Source of the DNA: Ctenosaura bakeri
Lineage: Eukaryota; Chordata; Lepidosauria; Squamata; Iguanidae
Reading direction: 5' to 3'
Length of the DNA: 64,000 bases
NCBI GenBank assembly: GCA_948474755.1
Contig: CAOLHI010000651.1
Coordinates: forward strand, 744,001 to 808,000
This document shows positions 47,291 through 59,642 of the stretch, piece by piece. The translations under genes were made by a program, and so were the position numbers. Positions within the stretch are counted from its first letter, which is position 1; each line of letters opens with the position of its first letter. Under the pieces are notes generated by a model. That model had not been told where the DNA came from. It saw only the letters and a list, made by a program, of their open reading frames with translations, and did no database searches.

Positions 47291-49097
47291 CAGCTGCCTT
47301 TCAGCAGTCCTCAAAGTTTCATATGGTTCAGAAACTTAAACAGCTGAGCTGTTTAATGACATGTATTGGGGGATTTCAGCAAATTTCAAAATGACATGAA
47401 CGTGTCTAAATGAGAAAGCCAGTTTGTAAGACCCGTGCAGATTACTCTATATTCGGCAGAGACCCAAAGACATGCTCTGAAGATTGGCTTTTAATTAATC
47501 AATTTCCCTCTAGCCATGCCTAGGCTTTCCTACCACCTGTTTCCTTCCTCTGCTTTGTTTCATAAATGTGGCTTGTCAGTGGAAGGGGGAAAACTGGCAT
47601 CAAGGAGGGCTGCAGATGGGAGAAGACACTTAAGAGTCTATACAATCATCAGAAACACTAAACTCTGTAGTTTTAAATTTCAAATTTCTTCTGGCCCAAT
47701 GTATTCAGTGTGGAGAAATTAGCACTAGTCCCAAGCTTTCTGGTAGCAATGTTGGATTGTAAAGGTGTTCTGAAGTGTTCTTTTGGTCACTGAACCCACT
47801 GCTGCTCCCAGCCTCCTACGACACCAGTTTTATTCCTTCTGCCTTGTAGGATATTATAGCCTAAGGAAACAATGTGAGGAAAAACAGTAGCAAGACAGTC
47901 CACAATACAGGGAAGGTCTGGCAGGGTCTGCAAGGTCATTGGTCTTTATGAATGTTCTGATAATGTTCATTTCAAAAAGCCCACCTTTTCTAGAAAAGTT
48001 ATCTGAGATGTCTTAGGAAGACTAGGTCCTTGACAAATCAAGATTACAGTGTGGAGGGTTGCTTCCCAGTAGTATAACAGTGGATGTATTCTTCTGCTAC
48101 CTCATTTAGACATACACATAGGACAGATCATACAAGGCCATTTTGCTTATAAGGTGCTCCTTCAGTGAGGCCAACAACTCATTCTGTATCCCACTCCCTA
48201 TGCACCTTCAAAACCTGCTTCAGGGAACTGGAAAAGGTCCAGAAGAGGTCTTGGGAAGACTGCGGACCACAGGGGCACAAGAGGGGGAAAATGACTGTTA
48301 CACTGGAAGTGGTGCAACTCAAGGTTGGGTTTAGGTCAAAGGCTTGTGTACAAAGCCTTCTTGAGTTTTTTCCCCAACAATATCCTTGAAACTGTGCTAC
48401 AACATCCTTTTTGGGGGAAAAAATAAAAAAGAACAACTTACCATGCATTGCAAAGGGTTTATTTATAAGAATATAAGCAACCTCATTGTCCATGTAGTCC
48501 TCACCCTGTGGCATTTTTCCTTCCAAATTATAGTACTGCATTTTTAGCACAGTGCATGAATTTTATTATGAAAACGGAGTGTCAAATGGCATCCTTAACA
48601 TTGGGCTTGTATTAATAAAATGTCAAACAGGTATTCTGGTTTTCAGTGCCTTACATTTCTTCAGTGTAGAACAATGTATTGAGATGATTTATTGGTTTGT
48701 TTGCAAATGCTTATTTTGTGGTGTAACAAACTGGGTAAGTTGTCATTTAGTGGGTGCTGCTTTGCATGTCTAGGGAATTCTTGTGGGAATGAGAGAAGGA
48801 GATCCCATTTTAATCCACATGTTGCAGCAAGAATGTGCAGAACTCTCAGCAGCAAGTATAAGAGATGACTTCTCCCAGAATTCTAAGTGTTGACAAGGAC
48901 ACAGAATCTGGAAGGAAATCAGATTTAATGCTAACAACTAGATTTACATTCTGAACACTGAAACCAGATTTTATCAGTTTAAAAGAATTCTGCCACATTA
49001 TATAACCCTGGCTTTAGGCTGTTTTTAATCTCAAAAGATAAAAGGAAATACATCAAAACCAACCCTTTCATAGGAAGAATTTCATTTCTTCTCACAG
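47291..49097. other. No recognised gene
   Basis: Intron sequence before the third exon. A 123-codon minus frame (48179-48550) is probably chance. Confidence 0.35.
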
Positions 49098-49200
49098 GAT
49101 AAAAAAAACAGTGCTGATATTTCTGCTATAAAGAGTGCATCTTCCAACTGGCGAACCAACACCAGCTTTATGTCCAGCACGTTGCTTTCCAATTCAGGAT
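49098..49200 (+). CDS. Internal coding exon, Ser/Thr/Asn-rich segment of the same protein
   Basis: This is a 103-base exon that enters in phase 0 and leaves in phase 1. The acceptor is good (ttcatttcttctcacag) and the donor is gtaagt after GGAT. The 34 full codons start DKKNSADISAIKSAS, contain a Trp-Arg pair and end TLLSNSG. The segment is polar and Ser/Asn-rich, unlike the preceding coiled-coil exon, so it probably forms a flexible region after the helix. It follows on from the exon at 44195-44308 without a frame change. The next exon must supply two bases to complete the last codon. A candidate for that lies at 53211. Confidence 0.75.
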
Positions 49201-50650
49201 GTAAGTATTGATTTTCTGTGGCAAGTATCAATAAGACCTTTTAATGGAATGGCACAGTGATTTCCCCCCACTTCCCTTACTGGCATAATTGGAGTTTTAT
49301 TCTAATGTTCTTAAATACTTGATTGGTACATGTCTTTGGAAAGTAATAAAAGTTCCAGAAAATATATTTCTAGGTGAAGATTTCTAGCAATGAAAGTGCA
49401 CAGAATCCCACCAAGAATATTAAGAAGCCAGCTTAACCTTCTTTTGCTGGTTGTATCAAGACAAATGAACTTGCTGTCTTGAGATTCCTCTCAAAAGAAT
49501 GGGCATGGCTTCTGCCATGTTGTACATGGGTGCCATCACCTCAGATTTTTTTTTCATCTGAATAGCTTGTGCACATGATTAAGAGATGTTAATACAATAT
49601 CAACTTGGTTGCTAACCAAGGATCTTCATAAGACCATCAAAACAAAAAAACACTTTTTTTCATCAGGAATTTAATGTACTCCAAATTCTATGGGCATGAA
49701 ATTAAATTAGCTGATGAAAAGGGCTTGCAAAACTGTGATTTAGTCTTTGCAATGAACAAAACCATTTTGCTTTGTATGAATTGATAAATAATATTTCACC
49801 CAAACTCCAAAGAAATCCTGATCCTTGACTGCGTGATACTTTATCTTAAATTCCTCAGTAGCCCATCTTAACTGCTATATTTGTGAAATGAAAGTTCAAG
49901 GGGGAAATCCATGTAGCACAATTCCACCTCCATATTTTGGCTGTTGTTCCTTTAAAGTGAATGCAACCTTTCTAAATTATCCCTGAATGTTTTAATTATT
50001 ACTTAAACAAAAAATGGTTTTGATTTATAAGTGGTTGCCACAGCACCTTTCTAAATGTAAAAATTAAAACTTTACATCGAACAATAACTGGGAGACTACG
50101 TTGTTTCATAATGCCATCCTTCCCTGTGGTGACATTTCATCAACATTTGACGGAAACAGTACAATGAGATTGTGGAGGCCAGTGTATAGGTAAGTGTATA
50201 TGAAGCACTATTTAAATATTTTCCACCAGCCTCTGTACAATGCCAGCCATCAACTTACCTTCACACTCAATTTCTGACCACATGGAATTAGCATGATTCT
50301 AAGGCAGAGGAGGGTGGTTTTCTTTCATTTTTGAACCAGGGAAAATTCTTCCTCACCTATTGTTTGCTGCTTGGGGTGGTTGCAGTAGGAATATGATAGT
50401 CAGTCAATACAGCAGTAGCAAAAAGGGAAGACTGCATTACAGACAGACTCCATCAAGGAACCTACAGCCCAGAGTCTGCAAGACCTGAGCAGGGCTTTTG
50501 ATAACAGCAGGTCTTGGAGTACATTCATGAGTACCTTGTAGGGCTGGAAAGAATATTCACCATTATTCATGTCTTTGCTAAAAAAGGGGTGTTGTGACAC
50601 TTGGGAGATGCTGTTGGGAAGAATAAAACAACGGTGAGAATTTTATGTCA
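49201..50650. other. No recognised gene
   Basis: AT-rich sequence after the third exon. A donor-like gtaagt at 50190 has no acceptor in a compatible phase. Confidence 0.4.
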
Positions 50651-50654
50651 TTAC

Positions 50655-51215
50655 CGTCCAGTATTTGCTCATCCCAAAGTGTTTCAGGAAATTATTTTGC
50701 ACAGAAATATATGTGTTTTTTTTTCCCCATGGGAACTGTTGGGTTTGTGCAAAAACATTGTTTCTAAGCAGCCATGTGTGTTTTCTGTACAAGATGGGTA
50801 TTTTCTATGAAAAAAGCAATTTGGAACAACAAAAATCTTACCTAATGAAATCTACAAAAAAATAGCACTCATACACAGCATCCTGTGTGAAAGGCAACAA
50901 TCTTGCACAAAAAAAAAATCTTATGCAAAAAAAAAGTCCTGTTTAAATCCAAGCAATTTTGCACAGAAAATAGGCACATGATTTTGTGCTGTAAGATTGC
51001 TGCTCTCTGTCTAAGATTTGTTATGCAAACATTTTGTTTTGCAAGATTGCCTTTTTTTTTTTTTTTTTTATAGAAAGCAACAGTCTTACTCAAAACACAT
51101 GTGGCTGTCTGGAAATGGGATTTTTTCCACAAAACCCCACAATTCTCACACACAAAAAATGTGAATTTGCGCACAGAATAATTTCCTGGAAGACTTTGGG
51201 ATGTGCAGACATTGA
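50655..51215. mobile_element. Fold-back element with about 140-bp arms
   Basis: The left arm (about 50655-50817) reads 'tcccaaagtgtttcaggaaa', then 'gcagccatgtgtgttttctg' and 'attttctatgaaaaaa'. The right arm (about 51062-51215) is its drifted reverse complement, e.g. 'gcacagaataatttcctgga' and 'agactttgggatgtgcagac'. The 245-base centre repeats 'cttgcacaaaaaaa'-like motifs. It has no transposase. The 138-codon minus frame here comes from the repeat. Confidence 0.75.
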
Positions 51216-52042
51216 GCAACAACTGTACAGAAATATTTATTTTTCCTGCAGTGGAAAGAAAACTGTGGAAATTATTTGTATTCACTTACAAGGATGAAAG
51301 AGTTGAATATTAACATCTTTGGAACCTGGAAGCATTGAAGAGGGAGTTTCTAAGCCACACTAAAGGCTTACCAGCCTGGTGGGTTCTGGATGAAAGCAAC
51401 TGTAGGACAGGTATTCTCCTGGACCCCAAAGACTTTATAGCTTTGGAAAGCAGGGTGCTGTCAGAAACTTCCTCCGCATCCAAGAAAAGGAGCCAGCAAT
51501 GAGGGATCTTGGATTAGTCTTGGGCTGACAGAATGCATTCTTCTATGTTCTCACCTAAAGATAGAGCTTCACACTGAGGGAAGGTTAGAAAGATGAGATA
51601 ATTCTGTCCATGGCAGAGGAGAAGTTAATCAAGTTGCATCACTGATTTCAATCCACAGTCTTGCCTCCTGTCTTCATTTCAGGAGTTCAGATAATCTTTA
51701 CTATTTATATTTTTGTCCAAAGACAATTATTTACCATCCAAAAACACAAGTAACAAGAATGTAAAGTTATAGTACTTCACTATCTAACCTTTCATCTGAA
51801 TGCCTCTGCTTAGTAAGTATATGTCTTGCTATATACTGGCAGAGATTTTTTAGAAAGGGTTTTATTTATGGTTTCCATTTTTATTAATCCCAACCAACTG
51901 GCATTAGTTTCCCCAGTTTGCATAGGAAAAGAGTTGAATGTTTCAAAACGTGAGTCCTGGTGGTGCTGGTGCTAGTGGGGATGTTAATGTTTTTTGGTAG
52001 TATCCCCTCTGTCATCACTGTTGTTACCATTACTATTATTAA

Positions 52043-52112
52043 GGTAATAATAATAGTAGTAGTAATAGTAGTAGTAGTGGTAGTAGTAGTAATAATAATA
52101 ATATTATCATAT
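52043..52112. repeat. (AAT)n/(AGT)n microsatellite
   Basis: Mixed AAT, AGT and GGT units; they sit at the tail of the adjoining minus-strand L2 copy. Confidence 0.9.
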
Positions 52113-52830
52113 TTTTATACCCTGCTTTTTTTCCCAAGCTGGGACCCAAACCAGCTTCTAACAGTTAAAAAGGTTAAATATCACAGAATACAAAAGTTAA
52201 AACACAATTAAACAGTTTTTAAAAATGAAAACAAAGTTAAAATAAGTAAACAAAACACCTGTACACACAATTAGCAATATCCAGCCCATTCTATCAGACA
52301 GGCCACAATATAATCACAAATTGAATGCCTGTCAAAATAAAAACATCTTTGCTTGACTGTGGAAAGAAAGTAGAGAGGGTGCCAGTCTGACTTCTTTGGG
52401 AAGGGGGTTCCAGGGGCAGCCACTGAGAAGGCCTTCTCCTGTGTTCCCTGTATCTGTGAGGGTGGTGGGACAGAGAGAAGGGCTTCCCTAAAAGATCTCA
52501 AAGCCTGAGCTGGTTCATAAGGGAGAAGATGGTCCTTCAGATAACCTGGAACTCAGCCATGCAGGGCTTTTAAGGTCATCACCAGCACTTTGAATTGTGC
52601 ATGGAAATGGGCTGCTGGAGCTGTTGCAGCTGGGGAGTTGCATAATCCCTATAGCCTGCCTCAGTTAACAATCTGGCTGTGGGTCTTTGGACCAGTTGAA
52701 GTTTCTGAACACTCTTCAAAGGCAGTCCCACGTACGGTAATCCAATTGGGATGTACCAAGGCATGTGTCACCATGGCCAGATCTGATGTCTCAAGGAACA
52801 TCATCATCATTATGCCCTATCACAGGTAAC
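52113..52830 (-). mobile_element. L2-clade LINE, C-terminal ORF2 and 3' end
   Basis: The 3' end is 'tttttataccctgctttttt'; further in are 'cactgagaaggccttctcct', 'catgcagggcttttaaggtc' and 'ggaccagttgaagtttctga'. On the minus strand at 52579-52764 the frame gives YVGLPLKSVQKLQLVQ and LLTEAGYRDYATPQLQQL, the same region as GCLWKLQ...YRDRITPLL in the copy at 36960. Confidence 0.85.
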
Positions 52831-53210
52831 TGATTTTTTTTTAAAAAAAAGATACATCTGACTGTTTAATAGCATCCAAGACATCTGGCCAAGTGTTTGC
52901 CTTGTCCCCCTACATTTAGTTTCACCCTAAACATTGCTTAATGAGATCAACATAACACTAATACTCTTAATTGTTGTCCCTTATCAAGTGTTGTTTTTGG
53001 TTATTTTTTTATTGTCATTTGATATGCAGAACCTACTGATTAAAGAGCGCTGTCATCCCTGCTTTGTAATTTACACTAAATATCACTGTTGGTTTTGCTG
53101 TAAGTTCATTAGTGGAACATTTGTCACCTATATTTTGGAATCTCATCAAAATGGTTTGCTAAATCCATATCATGGTAGAATTTATTGTAATATTTTTTTT
53201 CAAATTCCAG

Positions 53211-53275
53211 TTGACCCCCAGTCCCTGTTGCTTACACAGGACAATAGGCAGAGCACAAATAATCATGCCTGTTGA
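53211..53275 (+). CDS. Possible terminal coding exon
   Basis: A strong acceptor (tattttttttcaaattccag) is followed by an open frame of 20 codons and a TGA. It enters in phase 1, as the donor at 49200 requires. The peptide begins DPQSLLLTQDNR and ends NNHAC; the split codon at the junction reads Phe. No donor of quality appears before the stop, which fits a last exon. I see no clear AATAAA within the next few hundred bases, so the 3' end of the transcript is not settled. Chance is a real alternative for so short a frame. Confidence 0.3.
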
Positions 53276-53904
53276 AAGGTTTTGCTTTTCCACAGTATCA
53301 GCAGGAATCCTGAAGGAATCATTGGTTTCTACAAGATGATGTGGAGAGAGAAAAAGAGAGAGTAAATACAGGAGCTGGGGGCTTGTATATAGTTGGAACC
53401 TAGACCTATACATGGAATAGCACTGGGACAAAGTGCTCATTGCTGATTTGCAATCAGAAGCATGGACAGTATACATTCTATAAAGTTTGACATATGCATG
53501 GATCATTTCAGCACTAAGTGATCCACATATATATCAAAATGCAGTTTAATCAACCTCTGGTAGGAGGCCTGAGCAGAACTATAAATTGTTGCCTTTTTAG
53601 AACTCTGTAGTATTTTTATTGTGATCTGATATCTGTTAGAATGAGCTCCTTAAGATTATAATAATTTGGCTCAGAATATGTACTTTGACAGCTTCTAATG
53701 CTTCCTATCCACCATAAGGTGACCATTCTGACTCCCCAATTTCAGTCCAAGCCAGAGAAGAACTTCACTCTACTTTTTGTCACCAGAGAATCTCCAGCAA
53801 AGCTCTTTCTGTCCATTTTCCTTCCTAGTCTTTCTCCTTCACCATCCTTCCCTGTTTCTGCTTCAGCCGCTAGCTAGGATTATAAGCTGTCTGAATTTTT
53901 CCTT

Positions 53905-54055
53905 TTGTTAGTTACATTTATAACTTGGATACATGGCTTCCCTTCTCCCAACTTTATCCTCCCAGGATTACCCACTGAGTTTTATGGCTCACTGGGGACT
54001 ATCACCAGCATCTCCCAAGTTTTAATCCAATAGTCTGTTATACCATGCTTAATAT
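53905..54055 (-). mobile_element. Degenerate tRNA-derived SINE
   Basis: 'cccactgagttttatggctc', 'catctcccaagttttaatcc' and 'agtctgttataccatgc' match the reversed head and body of the family at 40065 and 23830. Confidence 0.6.
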
Positions 54056-54733
54056 TTTCTCAACATGCTTGGAAGAGAAGTGTCCATCAGCAAGTACTGT
54101 GCAAGGGGGACAGAGAGATCTCATTCTTACTGCTGATGGAGAAGATATAACAAAGTAGGCAAGCAGAGGAAAGATTGGAAGCTTGCCGGTGGAAGTAAAG
54201 GGGAGTCAGTTGCTCATAGTAAGAGATGGGAGAGGCACTGGGTCTCTTGTGCACCTGGTGTATGATGAAGTCTAGTTTGACTCAAATAGGCTCTATAGAA
54301 GCTGATATCCTCCTTCTCTATGTTTGGCCTATTCTGTGCTAATCTGAGAAAAATTTGAGAGCAATCATTCCTGACTAGTAAAGTTGGTCATGGAATCCAT
54401 AGATGAGATTGAAGCATAACTGAGCAAAGATATTTAGACTATGATAGCTAGTGCCTTGGTTAGCCAGTGGAATCCTAAATACCTGTTCCAAGGGACTGGG
54501 TATTTTAAATAGAGGGTAATTTTAAAAAATGGGAGGATCGTTATAATATCTTCCTATCCTGTTACTAGATGAAGAAATTAGGTAAATCAGGACATTTTTG
54601 ATACATAAACATTGTAGCATGTCAGGTAGAGAAAAAAGCTCAAAAAGGTAATGATTTCCAAGTGCTGCTTGGGCTGTCTGATGTGCGAAATCAGCAATTT
54701 TTTGTCCTAAAATGTGCCAAGTAACATGTTTCT

Positions 54734-56235
54734 TTTTTTATATTTATATTTATGTGTGTGCGTGTGTGTATGTGTGCGTGCGTGCGTATATATTAAAATA
54801 TCGTACAAAACAAAAAATTATACACACCATATCTTAATAGTATACCCAACATTTAACAACATTTAACAAACCACTCATATATATACAATATTTCCTTCTT
54901 TTTTGCCCCCTCCCACCCATCCAGACAATGGTGTAGCTTATTAGTTTCCATTTTTTCTTTTGTGGAAAATCATTTTAATGGTTTCTTTTACTTTCTCATT
55001 CCCCTCTTTTTCCTGAACAAACTCAATCATTAATGTCCAATTACTAAATCAGATCTCCTCTTTCCTTTGACCAAAAAATACCCTTCTTTTTTCCATTATA
55101 TAATCAAACATTATATATTCCGATATGTACTGCTCCCATGCATTATGATTACATCTTTCTTTTTCTTTCCATCCATATGCAGTTACTGCTTGTACTTCTA
55201 TAACTAATTGTTTAGTTAAATATTTTTGTTCTTTCTTTAACTCTATATTCCTAACATTACAAGTTATAAATATTTATTTAATTGAATTTCGCCCCCAATT
55301 ATTTTATGTATATCTTGTTCTATTTCCTTCATAAAACTTTGCAGCTTGGCACACTCCCACCTCATATGAATATATGTTCCTTTACTCGTGCACCCATGCC
55401 AACAGGCAGGTGATACATTTTTAATAGTATATGATAACTGTTGTGGTGTTCTATACCATCTTGCTATGACTTTCATCTGTTGTTCTCTAACCTTGTTATT
55501 TTTGATAATTTTGATTTCCTAACCATTGTTTCATTTCTTTCTTATTGAGCTGAATGTCCTTACTCCAAACTCCTAACCAACCTTCTATAAGTTTATATTG
55601 ATTATTCAATAACATCCTATATATCATGCCACCTAACCCTTTTCTGCCTTCCTGTCTTTTCTTCAATATTTCTTCTAATGGATTTTGACTATCTGTTATA
55701 GATATTATTTCCTGTAGACTGTTACATATACCATTTAATTGAAGCCAATATTGATTAGCTATTAAATCTAGTATTTCTTTTATCTATATCCATTGACCTA
55801 GATTATCAGATAGGTCACCTATTATCATATATCCAATACTCCTCCGTTTCCTTAATACTATTCCTTTACCAACTTCTCCTTCCTTATTCAAATATTCTAA
55901 AGAGTGCCAATAATAATTTTAATCGTCAATCCCCTCCCATTTTTGCCATATTTGCCACATTGTCCTAAAGGGTCCTTTATTAAATTTATTTTTCTTTCCT
56001 TTTCGTATTTCTAACATTAATTTATATTCCATGTCACTTAACTGCTTCTCTATCCTAGCCCATCTTTTTTGTATATTATGTTCAAAATTTAATATTCTTG
56101 ATAGTTGGAAAGCCTCAAAATATTTTTCCAGACAAGGAAGTCCCCACCCTCCTTCCTCTTGAAGAGTATATAATCATGTATTAGAAACCCTACTCTTCTT
56201 TTTCTTTAATATCCATTCTCTTGTTTTCCTATCTG
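54734..56235 (-). mobile_element. 5'-truncated L1 retrotransposon (1.5 kb) with 13-bp target duplication
   Basis: gtaacatgtttct occurs at 54721-54733 and 56236-56248, exactly flanking the insert. On the + strand it begins with a T-rich tail and a GT/GC-rich stretch, as for an A-tailed element in reverse. The minus-strand translation carries the L1 ORF2 C-terminal region: EEGGWGLPCLEKYFEAFQLS near 56160-56100, and at 55476-55264 a frame with RWYRTPQQL, CWHGCTSKGTYIHMRWEC and IHKIIGGEI, the Cys-containing C-terminal block. Stops and frameshifts are present, so it is inactive. Target-primed reverse transcription explains both the truncation and the duplication. Confidence 0.93.
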
Positions 56236-56844
56236 GTAACATGTTTCTATCCAACTGTTTATTTTCTGGAAACTTGCCATCCACCAGCAGCAATGGCTTC
56301 CAGACCAGCACTGGTCCATATACCACCAATCAGAATAGCACTTAGAATAGCTACCCATTAAATTAAATTATGGCTATAATTATTTAAATATTTCTAGTAC
56401 AAAAAATTGTTGACAAGAAATAAACACAACATTGATTAAAGGATTTCAGGCTAAGTAGATCCTATCAACTCAGGCAGAGATAAAGGATTGTGTGGTTGAA
56501 AGGATCTAGATGTCAGTTTTGTTGCTCAGAAGTATATTTGTTTTCATATCAAGCTGAGGGCAGGGGATGTTACGTTACAGATGGTGGGCCAAACAGATTT
56601 GCACAGTCTGTGTTTGCATATGGTTTTATCTCTCTTGTTTGATTAAACTTCTGCTGCCACACCACAACATTCCAAGTAACAAAAAGGGAATACAGTTAGC
56701 AGGTACTGCTTTTCAGATTCTCTCAGCATTAAAACCTGAGGACATTCTTTTGGTGCACAGAATACTGCTTGAAGGATAGAAAACCACCTAGGAATTAACC
56801 CGCTCAGTTAGGCTTTTATTGCAAAGCCAGTGGTTAAAATTTAC

Positions 56845-57032
56845 CCACTGTGTGAGTAACACTGAACACAGCTCCTTGGCAGATCAAATGTTTTACATGC
56901 TGGAGCTCCTAGGCTAAATTCCTACATCTTTTAGGTAGGGCTGGGGAGAGATCTAAAACCTTGGAGAGCTGCTGCCCAGTACTGTAGAAAAACAGCTTGC
57001 CTAGATGGACCCATGATTTGGCTTCCAAGCAG
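56845..57032 (+). mobile_element. tRNA-derived SINE with CR1-like tail
   Basis: 'catgctggagctcctaggct', 'ttttaggtagggctggggag' and 'accttggagagctgctgccc' followed by 'tagatggacccatgatttgg' match a common squamate SINE. Its tail is shared with the 5S-derived copy at 45407. Confidence 0.7.
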
Positions 57033-58235
57033 TTTTTTGTGTTTCTGTGAATGCTCGGGACATCCCACAACACCCTGAGGAACAATAATATATGTCTGTG
57101 TCATTTCTTGAATGTCAAGGGGTCTATCTCATCAGTAACACAAACAAATCCTCTCTTTCTGAGTTATACAGACAGAATTTTGCTAGCCTTGAAAATATTT
57201 CTAGGGCATTGCTGCAGGTGAGAGGGAAGAATACTAGCATTTAGTATCTTTTAACCCTTTTAACTGATTTTTTAAAAAGTGGCTCCACAGCTAAATGGGC
57301 ATGAACCCCTTCCCCAAGGCTGTTTTTTTCTGCTTATAGCATAAGCTTTATTGTTGGTAAATAATGCAACAGATGGTATATAGAAGAGAAACATTCCAGC
57401 CATGTTGTTGATGGGGTCCAACACTCCTCATAGACAATGGTAGAATGGGGGCTTCAAATAAATTCTATCCAGACTTACCCCTCAGCCAGCAATCAGATAA
57501 AATCTGGCTGAAGAGGGATAACCCATACCCTGAAATCCACTCTGAGGTAGGCAGTAGCTTTATTTGTAAAGATATGAGAACACAGCACATTTCTCCTGAA
57601 GTTGCTGAGACTAAACCATACATGGAGATTACACCTTTTTATATGTAACCATCCTAAAAATTAGGCATGCACATATTTCCTGCTCCTTATCTCAGAGACA
57701 CCAGGTTCTCAAAACACACAGCCTCTTCAGGCTACCCTTTCATTTTCACCCATATCTGTTCCCTCATCCTTTACATTGTATACATTATAGCAATAGGTAA
57801 TAAAGCAATTAATGATAGATACTATATAACAAATCTGGACAAACTCCAGTACAGATACATTGTTGCAGTCATCAAATAGCACTGGATACTTTGTAGCAAT
57901 TACAGCCACACTTACTAGAGGTACACAGTATCTGCTTCTACAATGGTTAAAATACATGGGCTTAGTACACATCTGGCAGATGCAGCTCATTTCCCATGTC
58001 ATGGGTTATGCGTCCTGATAGGAGTTCATCCCAACTCAAGTGCCCTGTGTGTCCAGTGACAGGGATTTGACTTGATTGCCAGCCAAGGGATAAATCTGGG
58101 TAGAATTTGTTTGGGGCCTCAGTTCTATCCTTAGGTGTGAGAGGTGATGGGTTTCATCAGCGAAAGAACTGGAATGTGTCTCTACTGAATGCCATTTGCT
58201 ACCTTATTTATCATCTTTACAGCTTACGTTATACC
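57033..58235. other. No recognised gene
   Basis: Contains, in reverse, an AATAAA-like and a TATA-like motif (57557-57565 and 57636-57646) that could be part of an LTR, but no ends can be set. Confidence 0.3.
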
Positions 58236-59180
58236 AATAGAATCATAGAAACATAGAGTTGGAAGAGACCACAATGGCCATCAAGTCCAACTCCCTGCCA
58301 TGTAGGAACAAAAACTCAAAACACCCCCAGTAAATGGCTATCCATCCTCTGCTCAAGAACCTCCAAAGAAGGCGACTCCACCACACTTTAAGACAGCATA
58401 TTCCATTGTTGAATGGCTCTGACTGTCAGGAAGTTCTTCCTGATGTTTAGGTAAAATCTCTTTTCCTGTAGTTTGGATCCATTGCTCCGTGTCCTAGTTT
58501 CTGGAGCAGCAGAAAACAAGCTTGCTCCACCTTCAACATGACATCCCTTCAAATATTTAAACATGGCTATCATGTCTCCTTTTAACGTTCTTTTTGTCAG
58601 GCTAAACATACCTACCTCCCTAATCCTCTTCTCATAGGGCATGGCTTCAGACCCTTCACCATTTTGATCGCCCTCCTCTGGACATGTTCCAGCTCATCAA
58701 TATCCTTCTTGAACTATGGTGCCCAGAACTGGACACAGTATTCCAAGTGAGGTCTAATCAAAGCAGGATAAAGTGGTATTATTACTTCCCTTAATCTCAA
58801 CACTAAACTCCTGTTGATGCAGCCCAGAATCTCATTGGCTTTTTTAGCTGCTGCATCACACTGTTGACTCATGTTCAGCTTAGGTCCACTAAGACTCCTA
58901 GATTTCTTTCACGTGTACTGTTTTCAAGCCAGGTATCACTAGTTCACCAGTCTTGTATCTGTGTATTTCATTCTTTCTTCCTAAGTGTAGTACCTTACAT
59001 TTTTCCCTGTTAAAATTAATTTTGTTAGTTTTGTCCCAGTCCTCTAATCTGTCAAGGTCATTTTGAATTCTGATCTTGTCCTCTGGGGTATTAGCGATCT
59101 CTCCTAATTTGGCATCATCTGCAAATTTGTTGAGCATGCCTTCTGTTCCCTCATCCAAGTCATTTATAAATAACACATCC
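58236..59180 (-). mobile_element. CR1 LINE, 5' truncated, with reverse-transcriptase remnant
   Basis: The 3' end is 'atagaatcatagaaacatag' on the + strand. The minus frame at 59176-58898 begins MLFINDLDEG and contains NKFADDAKLG, the FADD catalytic box of the reverse transcriptase, then DLDRLEDWDKTNKINFN. The frame at 58642-58388 holds the C-terminal region (begins MPYEKRIREVGMFSL). A segment between them is out of frame, so the copy is defective. The element stops within the reverse-transcriptase domain. Confidence 0.93.
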
Positions 59181-59642
59181 TAGTTCAACAGCTAAAGAAC
59201 CCTGGGAGAGGACTGGAACTACACAGAGTTATGAAGCAAGACAGTCCATCCCCTTAAAAAAAAAATTAATAGATGCTGGATGCCACACAGTGTCATTGCA
59301 TCCTAGAGCAATATCTTACTGTTTCATGAGCCATGCTGATGTGGCTTCTACCTTTCCTTCCCCTTTCCAGTTTCACATGCAACAACCTCCTCTTATTAAA
59401 AAAGCAAAATGGTACAGTTCCTGAGGCAAGGCTCCCCTATTTTCCTTTTCCCCACATTAGTTACATAATGACAATCCATGAAGGCTTATGGTAGAAATAT
59501 CTTTTTCTCCATTAGTTTCAAGGGTGCTACAGGATTCCTCTATATAGTTTTATAATTAATGATGACTTAAGTGTGGTACCATGAATAAAGCGTTTGCAGA
59601 AACACTATTTTGACCTCTGTAGTAATGGTAATGTGGCGTAGC

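Larger units (their letters stand above)
42226..49200 (+). other. Supported part of one host transcription unit (three exons, two introns)
   Basis: The three exons share strand and a compatible frame: phase 0/0, 0/0, then 0/1. Each has a pyrimidine-rich acceptor. The introns are 1.9 and 4.8 kb and hold only SINEs, old LINE pieces and unique AT-rich sequence. Several squamate SINEs here are antisense or sense without clear bias. The start, the promoter and most exons of the gene are not visible, so most lie outside the window or in parts I could not resolve. Confidence 0.75.

Noticed and set aside
50869..51285. 138-codon minus frame
   Set aside because: It is produced by the A/T runs and repeated motifs of the fold-back element.
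57557..57650. Reversed TATA and AATAAA motifs suggesting another LTR
   Set aside because: No ends, no duplication and short spacing; the AT-rich context makes chance likely.
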